From Korobacter sp036501185 (GTDB lineage: Bacteria > Acidobacteriota > Terriglobia > Terriglobales > Acidobacteriaceae): DNA of 64,000 bases. Made by a program: the position numbers and the translations under genes. The notes under the pieces were generated by a model. It searched no databases. It saw only the letters and a list, made by a program, of their open reading frames with translations, and had not been told where the DNA came from. Position 1 is the stretch's first letter. Each line of letters opens with the position of its first letter. Positions 24,572 through 33,873 of this stretch are shown piece after piece. The stretch spans positions 1 to 64,000 of the forward strand of contig DASYAU010000016.1 of assembly GCA_036501185.1 (NCBI GenBank). The letters run 5' to 3'.

Positions 24572-26134
24572 CTAGTTCAGCGGGGTGGAACGGCGTTGCA
24601 GAGATTTTTTGGTGACGCGGATGGCTTCGGGGAGGTGGGTGATTAGGTCGGTGGCGATTACAGACAGTTCGCCGTTTTTGTCGCGGGCGAGGTCGCCGGA
24701 ATGGCCGTGGAGGTGGACGGCGGCTAGTGCGCAGATGAGCGGCTGATCGGGGTGCTGGGCTAGCAGGCCGGTGAGGATTCCGGTGAGGACGTCGCCGGTG
24801 CCACCAGTGGCCATGCCGGGATTGCCGGTGCAGTTGATCCAGATGTCGCCTGACGGAGACGCGACGACGGTGCGAGCGCCTTTGAGGACGAGCGTGATTT
24901 TGTGGGACTTTGCGAAGTCGCGAGCGATGGTGATGCGGTCGGCTTGGATTGCGCTGGTGGATTTCCCGGTGAGGCGGCTCATCTCGCCGGGATGTGGCGT
25001 GAGGATGGCGGGCGCAGTGCGCTGCTTGAGCAGGTCGGTATGACCGGCGAGGGCGTTGAGACCATCGGCGTCGATAACGGTGGGAATTGACGAGGCGCGA
25101 ACGAGGGAGCGCACGAGTTCGACGGTGTGGCGTTCCTGGGTAAGGCCGGGTCCGATGGCAAGAACGGACATCTTGCCGCAGAGTTCGTTGATGGTTTGGA
25201 GATTGTTCAGCGCGATGCTGCCGGATTCGGTTTCGTCGAGCGGCTCGGTCATGAGTTCGGGCGCGAAGGAGGCGACGGAGGTGAGAACAGATTTGGGAGT
25301 GGCGATGGTAGTGAGGCCTGCGCCGGAGCGGAGGCATCCGATGCCGGCCATGGCGGCGGCGCCGGATTTGCCGTACGAGCCGGCGACGATGAGGGCGTGG
25401 CCGTACATGCCTTTGTTGCTGTCGGTGGGGCGATCGCGGAGGAGGTCGGCGTAGTCGCGCGGGGTGATGACGTTGAGGCCGAGATGGCTGACGATGGCGG
25501 AGTCGGGGGTGCCGATGGGGGCAACGACGGTGTGGCGGCGAACGAGATCGCCGAAAACATGGACTGGCTTGGGAGCGGTGAAGGTAACGCAAGAGCGGGC
25601 GCGGATGATGGCGTCGCCGAGTTGCGGATGAAGGCTGTCGGAATCGGCGCCGGAGGGGACATCAACGGCGACGATGGAACGCTGCGACTGGTTGATGGCG
25701 CGAATGGCGGTGGCGTAGAGGCCGGTGACGGGCGGGCGGAATCCGGTGCCGAGGATGGCGTCGAGAAAAAGATCGGCGGAGGCGCGCGCGAGGGCATTGC
25801 GAAGTTCGTCGTCGCTGCGAAGTTCAGTGGCGCGGACGGGGAGCTTGGCGAACATCGCAGCAGCATCGCCCTTGAGATCGGAGACGTTGGCGAGGAGGAA
25901 GACGGTGACGGATTTGGCGGCCGCGTGGAGATGGCGGGCGGCGACGAAGCCATCGCCGCCGTTATTGCCTTTGCCGCAGACGATGGAGATGCGGTTGGCG
26001 CGCGGGTAACGAGTTAGAACGAAACTGGCGACGGCGGCGCCGGCGTTTTCCATGAGGCTGAGCGAGGGCACGTTGTGGTGCTCGGTGGTGACGCGATCGA
26101 TGTCGCGCATTTCGGCGGCGGTGACGATTTTCAT
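24572..26134 (-). CDS. nnr: Bifunctional NAD(P)H-hydrate epimerase/dehydratase
   Basis: 520 residues, a fusion of two repair enzymes. The N-terminal YjeF_N part (about 1-215; MENAGAAVASFVLTRYP, CGKGNNGGDGFVAARHL, DAILGTGF) epimerises R- to S-NAD(P)HX. The C-terminal ribokinase-like part (GHALIVAGSYGKSGAAAM, AIGPGL, TPHPGEMSRL, and the active-site TGGTGDVLTGILTGLLA) dehydrates S-NAD(P)HX with ADP or ATP. Its ATG overlaps the TGA of the K+ channel gene by four bases, so the two are translationally coupled. This repairs damaged NADH in the cytoplasm. Confidence 0.95.
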   Translation of the reverse strand: MKIVTAAEMRDIDRVTTEHHNVPSLSLMENAGAAVASFVLTRYPRANRISIVCGKGNNGGDGFVAARHLHAAAKSVTVFLLANVSDLKGDAAAMFAKLPVRATELRSDDELRNALARASADLFLDAILGTGFRPPVTGLYATAIRAINQSQRSIVAVDVPSGADSDSLHPQLGDAIIRARSCVTFTAPKPVHVFGDLVRRHTVVAPIGTPDSAIVSHLGLNVITPRDYADLLRDRPTDSNKGMYGHALIVAGSYGKSGAAAMAGIGCLRSGAGLTTIATPKSVLTSVASFAPELMTEPLDETESGSIALNNLQTINELCGKMSVLAIGPGLTQERHTVELVRSLVRASSIPTVIDADGLNALAGHTDLLKQRTAPAILTPHPGEMSRLTGKSTSAIQADRITIARDFAKSHKITLVLKGARTVVASPSGDIWINCTGNPGMATGGTGDVLTGILTGLLAQHPDQPLICALAAVHLHGHSGDLARDKNGELSVIATDLITHLPEAIRVTKKSLQRRSTPLN

Positions 26135-27129
26135 GCGCGGGCGGCGGCTTCCTCGAGGAGGCGGAGTTTGGCGGGATCGCCCATGGCAATGAGCGAGTCG
26201 CCGGTGTTGATGACGTCGTCGGGTTCGGGATTGAAACGCATGCCGTCGCGGCGGTGGATGGCAAGAATGATAACGCCTGTCTGCTGGCGGATGCCGGAGC
26301 TGGCAATGGTTTTTCCAGCGAGACGGGAGCCGCTGGTGACGGGAATTTCGTCCATCTCGAGATCCATGCCGAGATGGCCGTGAGCAGCGTCGAAGAAATT
26401 CATGACGCCAGGACGAAGAAGGGTTTGGGCAATACGCGATCCAGCGAAGATATACGGGGAGATGACGTGGTCGGCACCGGCGGTGCGAAGATGCTTTTCG
26501 GCTGCGTCTTCACTGGCACGGGCGATGATTTTGAGATTGGGATTCATGGCGCGCGCGGTGAGAACGATGTAGATGTTGGTGGCGTCAGCGGTGGTGGCGG
26601 CGACGAGGCCGCGGGCGGTGCGAATGCCAGCTTCTTCGAGAGTGCGTTCGAGAGTGGCGTCGCCTTCGACGGTGAGCCAGCCTTCGGGGGCGTAGCGTTC
26701 GATTTTTTCGGTGCGAGTTTCGATGATGACGAAGGGGACCGGCTTCCGGGCGAATTCACGGGCGACGCTGCGGCCGACGCGTCCGGCGCCGCAGATGATG
26801 TAGTGGCCGGTCAGTCGAGAGATTTCGCGTTCCATGCGCTTCTTTCCGAAGACGGACTGAAGTTCGAATTCTAACAAGGCTTGGGTGAGTGAGCCGATCG
26901 CGAGGAAGAGGGTTCCAACACCAAAGAAGATGAGGAAGGAGTTGAAGATGCGCCCGGTGTGGGAGAGGGGATGAGTTTCACCGTAGCCGATGGTGGTGAG
27001 GGTGGTGAGGGTCATGTAGAAACCGTCGAACCATGACCAGTGCTCGATGTAATGGAAGCCCGCGGTGCCGGCAAGGACGATGAGGACGAGTCCGGCTAGG
27101 ATCAGGCGGAGATTGTGGAGGGCTTTCAT
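26131..27129 (-). CDS. Ion channel with TrkA-type RCK domains
   Basis: 332 residues. Two membrane helices flank a pore loop with the K+ selectivity filter TTIGYGE (TLTTLTTIGYGETHPL). An RCK-N Rossmann domain follows (YIICGAGRVGRSVAREF, binding NAD or nucleotide), then a TrkA-C domain (GSRLAGKTIASSGI, GMRFNPEPDDVINTGDSLIAMG). This is the Kch/MthK-like layout of a gated potassium channel in the inner membrane. The stop overlaps nnr. A coupling of K+ flux with NADHX repair has no known logic; sharing an operon may be incidental. Confidence 0.92.
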   Translation of the reverse strand: MKALHNLRLILAGLVLIVLAGTAGFHYIEHWSWFDGFYMTLTTLTTIGYGETHPLSHTGRIFNSFLIFFGVGTLFLAIGSLTQALLEFELQSVFGKKRMEREISRLTGHYIICGAGRVGRSVAREFARKPVPFVIIETRTEKIERYAPEGWLTVEGDATLERTLEEAGIRTARGLVAATTADATNIYIVLTARAMNPNLKIIARASEDAAEKHLRTAGADHVISPYIFAGSRIAQTLLRPGVMNFFDAAHGHLGMDLEMDEIPVTSGSRLAGKTIASSGIRQQTGVIILAIHRRDGMRFNPEPDDVINTGDSLIAMGDPAKLRLLEEAAARA

Positions 27130-27604
27130 TTCTGGGGGAATTGTAGTGCCTGGGTGGAGATGGGGGCGGTGATTTTGGGGGTGGTGATTAGTGATTAGTG
27201 GTTAGTGATTGGGGGTTCGGTTTCAGGTGTCAGGAAAAGAGTGGGCGCGTTGGAAAGTGACGAGGCTGATCGCCTCGTCACCGGGGCCGTGCCGCCTCGG
27301 AAGAGGCTTTGGATCTCGGAGATGCTTTCACGACGCTGACGCGTCGTGCTGAAAAACCCACCCGGCCTCTGGCCTGGTGCGGTGCCGCGGCCCAACGGCG
27401 GGGCTTCGCAATGACAAGGCCGAGTCACTGCAGTTGAGGCTGAGAAGCCTTTTCAGGGTCGTGGATATTTATGCGGCTGGGGGATTGCCGCGGCCCAAAG
27501 GCGGGGCCTCGCAATGACAAACAAAAACACAAGGGCGGGGCCTCGCAATGACAAACAGAAACACAAGGGCGGGGCCCGCGATGGAAGAAACCACTCAACC
27601 GGAG
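27130..27604. other. Intergenic repeat region
   Basis: 475 bases without a supported gene. It contains heptamers of the GTGATTA and TTTCAGG families at 27184-27236, then several inverted or GC-rich blocks, and two copies of the GGGATTGCCGCGGCCCAA(A)GGCGGGGC element ending in CGCAATGACAA (about 27400 and 27478-27521). A shorter tail of the same element recurs at 27536-27552. Confidence 0.6.
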
Positions 27605-28945
27605 CTACTTGCGGAGCCACTCGACGTCGCGGCCGCCTTGATGAAGGACGGCTTTGGTGAATTTGCCGGCGGAGTCTTTGATGAATTGCAATTCGCCATC
27701 GACTTCCTTGAAGAAGAAGCTGTTTGGTGATTCGGGGTCGGCGAAGGGGAGTGCGGCGAACTTAGGTTGTCCGGTGAGCTGGATGTAGAGCTGATCGCCG
27801 TCGAGGGTGACGGTAAGAGTGATGGAGGCCATGCCGCCCGCGTATTCGCCGACATATTGCTGGAGGGTTGAGGGCGGAACAGAGAGGGCCTTGCGTTCGG
27901 TGGGGAGAACAACCTTTTCGTTGAAGTAGACGGCGGCGAGATCGTGGGCGATTTCGCCGACGGCGCTGCCGTTGAGGTTGGCGAGAGCGACGACGGTGAG
28001 ATGGTCGTCGGGATAGTAGGCGAGTTCGGTGTTGAAGCCTTCGATGCCGCCACCATGCTGGATGACTTTGTGGCCGGACTTGGTGGTCATGACGTTCAGT
28101 CCAAAGGCGTAGTCGTTGAGGAAAGGGGTGGTCATTTTGGTGAGCGATGTGGGCTGGAGGAGGTGCCCGCCGAAGAGGCCCTGCGTCCACTTGAGCAGAT
28201 CACCGGTGGTGGAGTACATGGCGCCAGCGCCGTGGGGGACGCTCATGTCGATGTAGCCGGCGTTCTGAATGCCTTTGGGACCGGGAGTGTAGCCGTAGAC
28301 GCGGTGCTCGAGGATGGGATCGCGGGTGTCCATGCCGCTGTTGGTCATGCCGAGCTTCGCGAGGACGTTCTGTTGGAGGAAGTCGGTAAACGACATGCCG
28401 GAGACTTTCTCGACGATGTAGCCAAGGAGAATGAAGTTGGTGTTGCTGTAATCCCATTTGGTGCCGGGCTCGAAGTCGAGTGGCAGGTCGCGGATGAGGG
28501 CGAGTTCCTTCTCCGGGGTGGTGGGCAGTGGTTCGAGTTCACTGTACTTGGGGAGACTGGTAAAGCTGTGGATGCCGGAGGTATGAGTGAGGAGATTGCG
28601 GAGGGTGATCTTGTCCCATGAGGCGGGGGCTTCGGCATAGTACTTGTTCACGGGATCGCTGGTGCTGAGTTTTCCCTGCTCTTCGAGCAAAAGAATGCAA
28701 ACGGCGGTGAATTGCTTGGTGATGGAGCCGAGGCGGTACTTGCCGTCATCGACGTTGGGGGTCTGCCACTCGAGATTGGCGTAGCCGTAGCTCTTCTGGA
28801 AGATGACGTGATCGTCTTTGGCGACGAGGACGGAGCCCATGAACTTGTGGGTGTCGGTGTAGGAGCGGACGATTTCGTCCATGCGTTGGGTGTTCTGGGC
28901 GAGGGCGGGGAGAGAGAGCAGGAGGAATACGAGGAGGCGACGCAT
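27605..28945 (-). CDS. Secreted serine hydrolase, beta-lactamase/DD-peptidase family (class C-like)
   Basis: 446 residues from the ATG at 28945 (MRRLLVFLLLSLPALA), which opens a signal peptide ending near LAQNT; an open frame further upstream has no such signal. Active-site motif 1 is S-x-x-K in GSITKQF, motif 2 is Y-x-N in DYSNTNF, and HGGGIEGFN fits motif 3 of this clan. A C-terminal beta domain of about 100 residues (YVGEYAGGMASITLTVTLDG) is the DUF3471-like tail. Members include esterases, D-aminopeptidases and class C beta-lactamase-like proteins in the periplasm. Substrate unknown; drug resistance should not be assumed. Confidence 0.87.
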   Translation of the reverse strand: MRRLLVFLLLSLPALAQNTQRMDEIVRSYTDTHKFMGSVLVAKDDHVIFQKSYGYANLEWQTPNVDDGKYRLGSITKQFTAVCILLLEEQGKLSTSDPVNKYYAEAPASWDKITLRNLLTHTSGIHSFTSLPKYSELEPLPTTPEKELALIRDLPLDFEPGTKWDYSNTNFILLGYIVEKVSGMSFTDFLQQNVLAKLGMTNSGMDTRDPILEHRVYGYTPGPKGIQNAGYIDMSVPHGAGAMYSTTGDLLKWTQGLFGGHLLQPTSLTKMTTPFLNDYAFGLNVMTTKSGHKVIQHGGGIEGFNTELAYYPDDHLTVVALANLNGSAVGEIAHDLAAVYFNEKVVLPTERKALSVPPSTLQQYVGEYAGGMASITLTVTLDGDQLYIQLTGQPKFAALPFADPESPNSFFFKEVDGELQFIKDSAGKFTKAVLHQGGRDVEWLRK

Positions 28946-29105
28946 GATCGGAAGAGGATATAACGCGGGGACGGGATGTTGGAGAAAAAAGGCGGTTGGG
29001 GATGAGGAGGCTTTTCGGCGGTCGACGCTACTGAGGCGGCTTGGGGATTGCCGCGGCCCAAAGGCGGGGCCTCGCAATGACAAACATAAAGCACAAAGAG
29101 AAAAG

Positions 29106-29136
29106 CCCCAGGTTTGGAAAATCGCCAAACCCGGGG
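29106..29136 (-). terminator. Gene-end palindrome, copy 2 of 3
   Basis: Twelve-base arms CCCCAGGTTTGG and CCAAACCCGGGG (one mismatch) with loop AAAATCG, 15 bases after the stop of the amino-acid permease at 29152. On minus a CTTTTCTC tract follows, so it should work as a terminator. It shares sequence with copies at 16176 and 39035. Confidence 0.7.
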
Positions 29137-29151
29137 TACCCGGAGATTCGA

Positions 29152-30690
<1,539 letters not shown>

Positions 30691-30717
30691 TCGAAGGTGG
30701 TTCTCCTAGTAGAGCGT

Positions 30718-32259
30718 TTACGCAGTCGCTGTGCCGCGACGCGACCAGATGAAATACACGGGGATGCCGAGCAAAACGATGATGAGTCCGGGCCAAGTGT
30801 ATTGCGGCTTGTAAAGCAGTAAGACTACATCAATGAAGATGGCCATCAAAATGTAAATGGCAGGGAGGACTGGGTATCCGATGGCTTTATAGGGACGAGG
30901 GGCATCAGGTTCTTTGTATCGCAGGACGAAGAGGGCAACGATGGTGAGGATATAGAAGATGAGGACGGCGAAGACGATGTAATCCAAAAGCTGGCCGTAG
31001 CTGCCGCTGATGCAGAGGATGCAGCACCAGACGCACTGGACGAGAAGCGAGGCGGCGGGAGTTTTGTGCTGGGGATGAAGCTTGCCGGCGGACTTGAAGA
31101 AGAGGCCGTCTTTGGCCATGGCGTAGTAGACGCGGGCGCCGGAGAGGATGAGTCCGTTGTTGCAGCCGAAGGTGGAGATGAGGATGCACACAGCCATGAT
31201 GGCGGCACCGGCGCCGCCGAAGATTTGCTGCATGACGGCGGTGGCGACGCGGTCTTCGGTGGCGTATTGAATGCCGCGGGCTAGCAGCGTGGTGCCATGG
31301 GGATCGCCGGCCATGGGGAGCACGAGCATGTAAACGAAGTTCGCGAGACAGTAGAGGGTGATGACTATGCCGGTGCCCAGGGCGAGTGAGAGCGGGATGT
31401 TGCGCTGTGGGTTCTTCACTTCCCCGGCAGTGAAGGTGACGTTATTCCAGGCGTCGGCGGAGAAGAGCGAGCCGACCTGGGCGACGGCGAGGATGGTGAC
31501 GGTGAGGACGAGGGCCATGGGACCGCCGACACCGACTTGAACGGGATGAAGAGCGGACCATCCGGCGTTCTGGAAGAAGTGGCCGTGGAAGTTGGCGGCG
31601 AGGGCGGTGGCGTTGCGTCCGACTGCGATGCCGACGATGACGAAGCCGAGGATGGCGGCGGTCTTGGTGAAAGTGAAGATGTTCTGGACGAGGGCGCCGA
31701 GTTTCACGCCGAAGATGTTGAGGACAGACAAAAATACGATGGCGAGGATGCCGCAGAGATTTTGCGTGTTCAGGCCGACGTTCATGTTGCCCAGTACCAT
31801 CGGGCCGATGGGAATCGGCGGAACGTGGTAGTGAAAGCCGATCCAGTTGGTGGATGAGACGGCGGGAAAGAAGATACCGAGGAATTTTCCGAAGGCGACG
31901 CCGACGGCTGCGATGGTGCCAGTCTGGATGACGAGGAAGAGCGTCCAGCCATAGAGGAAGCCGGGGAGCGGACCGAGGGCTTCGCGGAGATAGACGTATT
32001 GGCCGCCGGCCTTGGGCATCATGGCGGCGAGTTCGCCGTAGGAGAGCGCGGCGGTGATGGTGAGGAACCCGGTGACGAGCCAGGCGCCGATGAGCAGCGC
32101 GGGCGATTGAACCTCGCGGGCGATTTCGGCGGCGACGATGTAGACGCCAGAGCCGATCATGGAACCCATGACAAGGGTGGTGGCGCTGGTAAGGCCGAGT
32201 CCTTGAATGAAACCTTCGTCTTTGGGGGAAGCGGGGTGGATCGTGGGTTGCGCGCTCAT
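30718..32259 (-). CDS. APC-family amino acid permease
   Basis: 513 residues, about twelve membrane helices. TLVMGSMIGSGVYIVAAEIA is the APC helix-1 signature, QYVYLREALGPLPGFLYGW is helix 3, and DAWNNVTFTAGEVKNPQRNI is the helix-6 motif of LAT/APA-like exchangers. FGCNNGLILSGARVYYAMAK marks helix 8. It is upstream of a second APC gene (27 bases), which is likely a pair with different specificities. Its start has no strong ribosome-binding site; the peptide begins MSAQPTIHPASPKDEGF. Behind the ATG lie heptamers and the 59-bp array. Confidence 0.9.
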   Translation of the reverse strand: MSAQPTIHPASPKDEGFIQGLGLTSATTLVMGSMIGSGVYIVAAEIAREVQSPALLIGAWLVTGFLTITAALSYGELAAMMPKAGGQYVYLREALGPLPGFLYGWTLFLVIQTGTIAAVGVAFGKFLGIFFPAVSSTNWIGFHYHVPPIPIGPMVLGNMNVGLNTQNLCGILAIVFLSVLNIFGVKLGALVQNIFTFTKTAAILGFVIVGIAVGRNATALAANFHGHFFQNAGWSALHPVQVGVGGPMALVLTVTILAVAQVGSLFSADAWNNVTFTAGEVKNPQRNIPLSLALGTGIVITLYCLANFVYMLVLPMAGDPHGTTLLARGIQYATEDRVATAVMQQIFGGAGAAIMAVCILISTFGCNNGLILSGARVYYAMAKDGLFFKSAGKLHPQHKTPAASLLVQCVWCCILCISGSYGQLLDYIVFAVLIFYILTIVALFVLRYKEPDAPRPYKAIGYPVLPAIYILMAIFIDVVLLLYKPQYTWPGLIIVLLGIPVYFIWSRRGTATA

Positions 32260-32573
32260 TGTTGGTGTGGGGAGAAATGTACACGATTCACGTGATTAGT
32301 GGTTAGTGATTAGTGATTAGGGATTACGGAGAGAAAGAGGCGGTTAGGCGTTAGCAAGGGCTAGTTGAGAGGGGAATGTTCAAGCGTGGCGTTCGTGGGG
32401 CGATCCAGAGAAGCAGGGCAAGCTTCTCGCTGGGGCGATACTCTACACCGTCTCGACGACGGGCAAAAGGCGTGCCGCCCTTCGGGCTTGGACTGCGCTT
32501 TTACGCTGTTTCCCGGGGCTGCGCCCCGGGCTTCAATACGCTGTTTCCCGGGGCTGCGCCCCGGGCTTCAAAT
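32260..32573. other. Intergenic region with heptamers and a 35-bp duplication
   Basis: 314 bases. Heptamers GTGATTA/GTGGTTA/GGGATTA run at 32290-32325. A 35-bp unit built around CCCGGGGC-TGC-GCCCCGGG is duplicated at 32502 and 32537. Apart from open frames running into the 59-bp array, no gene is seen. Confidence 0.6.
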
Positions 32574-33102
32574 GCGGTGCGCGCTTCGCGCTTGGATCGG
32601 GTTTCACTTTGCTTGGATGTTTATCCGAGCAGGCGGTGCGCGCTTCGCGCTTGGATCGGGTTTCACTTTGCTTGGATGTTTATCTGAGCAGGCGATGCGC
32701 GCTTCGCGCTTGGATCGGGTTTCACTTTGCTTGGATGTCTGTCCGAGCAGGCGGTGCGCGCTCCGCGCTTGGATCGCGTTTCACTTTGCTTGGATGTCTG
32801 TCCGAGCAGGCGGTGCGCGCTTCGCGCTTGGATCGCGTTTCACTTTGCTTGGATCTGTCCGAGCAGTTGGTATGCGCTTCGCGCTTGGATCGCGTTTCAC
32901 TTCGCTTGGATGTTTATCCGAGCAGGCGGTGCGCGCTCCGCGCTTGGATCGCGTTTCACTTTGCTTGGATGTCTGTCCGAGCAGGCGGTGCGCGCTTCGC
33001 GCTTGGATCGCGTTTCACTTTGCTTGGATGTCTGTCCGAGCAGGCGGTGCGCGCTTCGCGCTTGGATCGGGTTTCACTTCGCTTGGATGTTTATCCGAGC
33101 AG
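32574..33102. repeat. Nine-unit 59-bp tandem array ending in thiE
   Basis: Units start at 32574, 32633, 32692, 32751, 32810, 32867, 32926, 32985 and 33044. All are 59 bp except the fifth (57 bp, GT lost). Each begins with a GCGGTGCGCGCTTCGCGC palindrome (unit 6: TTGGTATGCGCTTCGCGC) and ends TCCGAGCAG. Variants are A/G in unit 3, C/T in units 4 and 7, and GGG versus GCG in the middle. All three plus frames are open because the unit has no stop in any frame and 59 is not a multiple of three; the resulting peptide repeats are not credible proteins. The last unit overlaps the thiE 3' end. Confidence 0.92.
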
Positions 33103-33873
33103 TTGGAGGAATTGTTCGGCGTGGCGCTTTGGGTCGGCGAGAAGGTCCGCGATTACGGCGACCGAATCGGCGCCGGCTTCGATTACTGAGCGGCAGTTTT
33201 CGCGGGTTATGCCGCCAATCGCGATTAAGGGTTTGGTGGTGAGTTTGCGGATTTTGCGGAGGCCGTCGAGACCGACTACTGGGTCGGGATTGGCTTTGCT
33301 GCGGGTGGAAAAGATGGGGCCGATGGCGATGTAGTCGACGGGGGCTTGGCTGGCGATCTCGAGTTGGGCTCGGTTGTGGGTGGAGACGCCGATTAGCTTT
33401 GTGTTGCCTACGACCAGGCGGGCGCCTTCGGGGGAGAGGTCGTCCTGGCCGACGTGGACGCCGTCGGCATTGGCGGCCAAGGCTAAGTCGGCGCGGTCGT
33501 TGAGAAAGAAGGTGACGTCGGGCGGGAGAATGCGGCGGAGTTCGCGGGCGTGGGAGAGAATTTCGCGGGCGGTGGCCGTCTTGTTGCGGTATTGGATTAG
33601 GGTGACGCCGGCTTTTACTAGCTCTTGAGCGTAGTGGAGGAGTTGAGAAACAGCAGGTCCTTCGCTGCGCTCTGGATGACAAGGGATGGCGGTGGTAACG
33701 AGAGCGGGAGTGGGGGCTGACCGCGGGGCGGTTGCGGAGGTCGCGATCGTGGGAGGAGAGCAGGGATTCCCACGCTGCGAATCCGCATATGTCTGCGGAT
33801 TCTCCGCTCGGAATGACAAAAAACAGGAGGCGTCGATGATGGCGTAGAGGCGTGGGGGGTGGAAGGATGACAT
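33091..33873 (-). CDS. thiE: Thiamine-phosphate synthase with a repeat-derived insertion
   Basis: 260 residues, about 50 longer than usual. ThiE joins HMP-pyrophosphate and thiazole phosphate. The core is intact: LYAIIDA strand 1, TLIQYRNK, FFLNDRADLALAANADGVHV, DDL, IGVSTHN, DYIAIGPIFSTRSK and LIAIGGI. Between LYAIIDA and QLLHYAQELVKAG, residues 16-75 (nt 33649-33828) translate two copies of the local intergenic palindrome (CFLSFRAENPQ... and CHPERSEGPA), joined by a Pro/Thr/Ala linker. The ATG overlaps accC's TAA (TAATG). The stop and last residues (LLG) lie in the ninth unit of the 59-bp array. Upstream neighbours accC and accB suggest cotranscription. Confidence 0.9.
   Translation of the reverse strand: MSSFHPPRLYAIIDASCFLSFRAENPQTYADSQRGNPCSPPTIATSATAPRSAPTPALVTTAIPCHPERSEGPAVSQLLHYAQELVKAGVTLIQYRNKTATAREILSHARELRRILPPDVTFFLNDRADLALAANADGVHVGQDDLSPEGARLVVGNTKLIGVSTHNRAQLEIASQAPVDYIAIGPIFSTRSKANPDPVVGLDGLRKIRKLTTKPLIAIGGITRENCRSVIEAGADSVAVIADLLADPKRHAEQFLQLLG

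Noticed and set aside
27605..28945. Beta-lactamase as a resistance gene
   Set aside because: The S-x-x-K hydrolase family is broad. The C-terminal extra domain and overall pattern fit an esterase or peptidase as well, so a resistance role is not supported.
32574..33102. Integron attC array ('59-base elements')
   Set aside because: The unit is 59 bp by chance. No GTTRRRY/RYYYAAC core sites, no cassette genes between units and no integrase are present.
32574..33102. CRISPR array
   Set aside because: Units are contiguous with no unique spacers, and no cas genes are nearby. The heptamer arrays are likewise not CRISPR.
32365..33334. Three long plus-strand frames with repeated peptides (SRLDRVSLCLDV type) across the 59-bp array
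   Set aside because: They appear because the unit lacks stops in every frame and 59 is not a multiple of three. All frames give the same cycling peptide, with no start signal and no fold-like composition.
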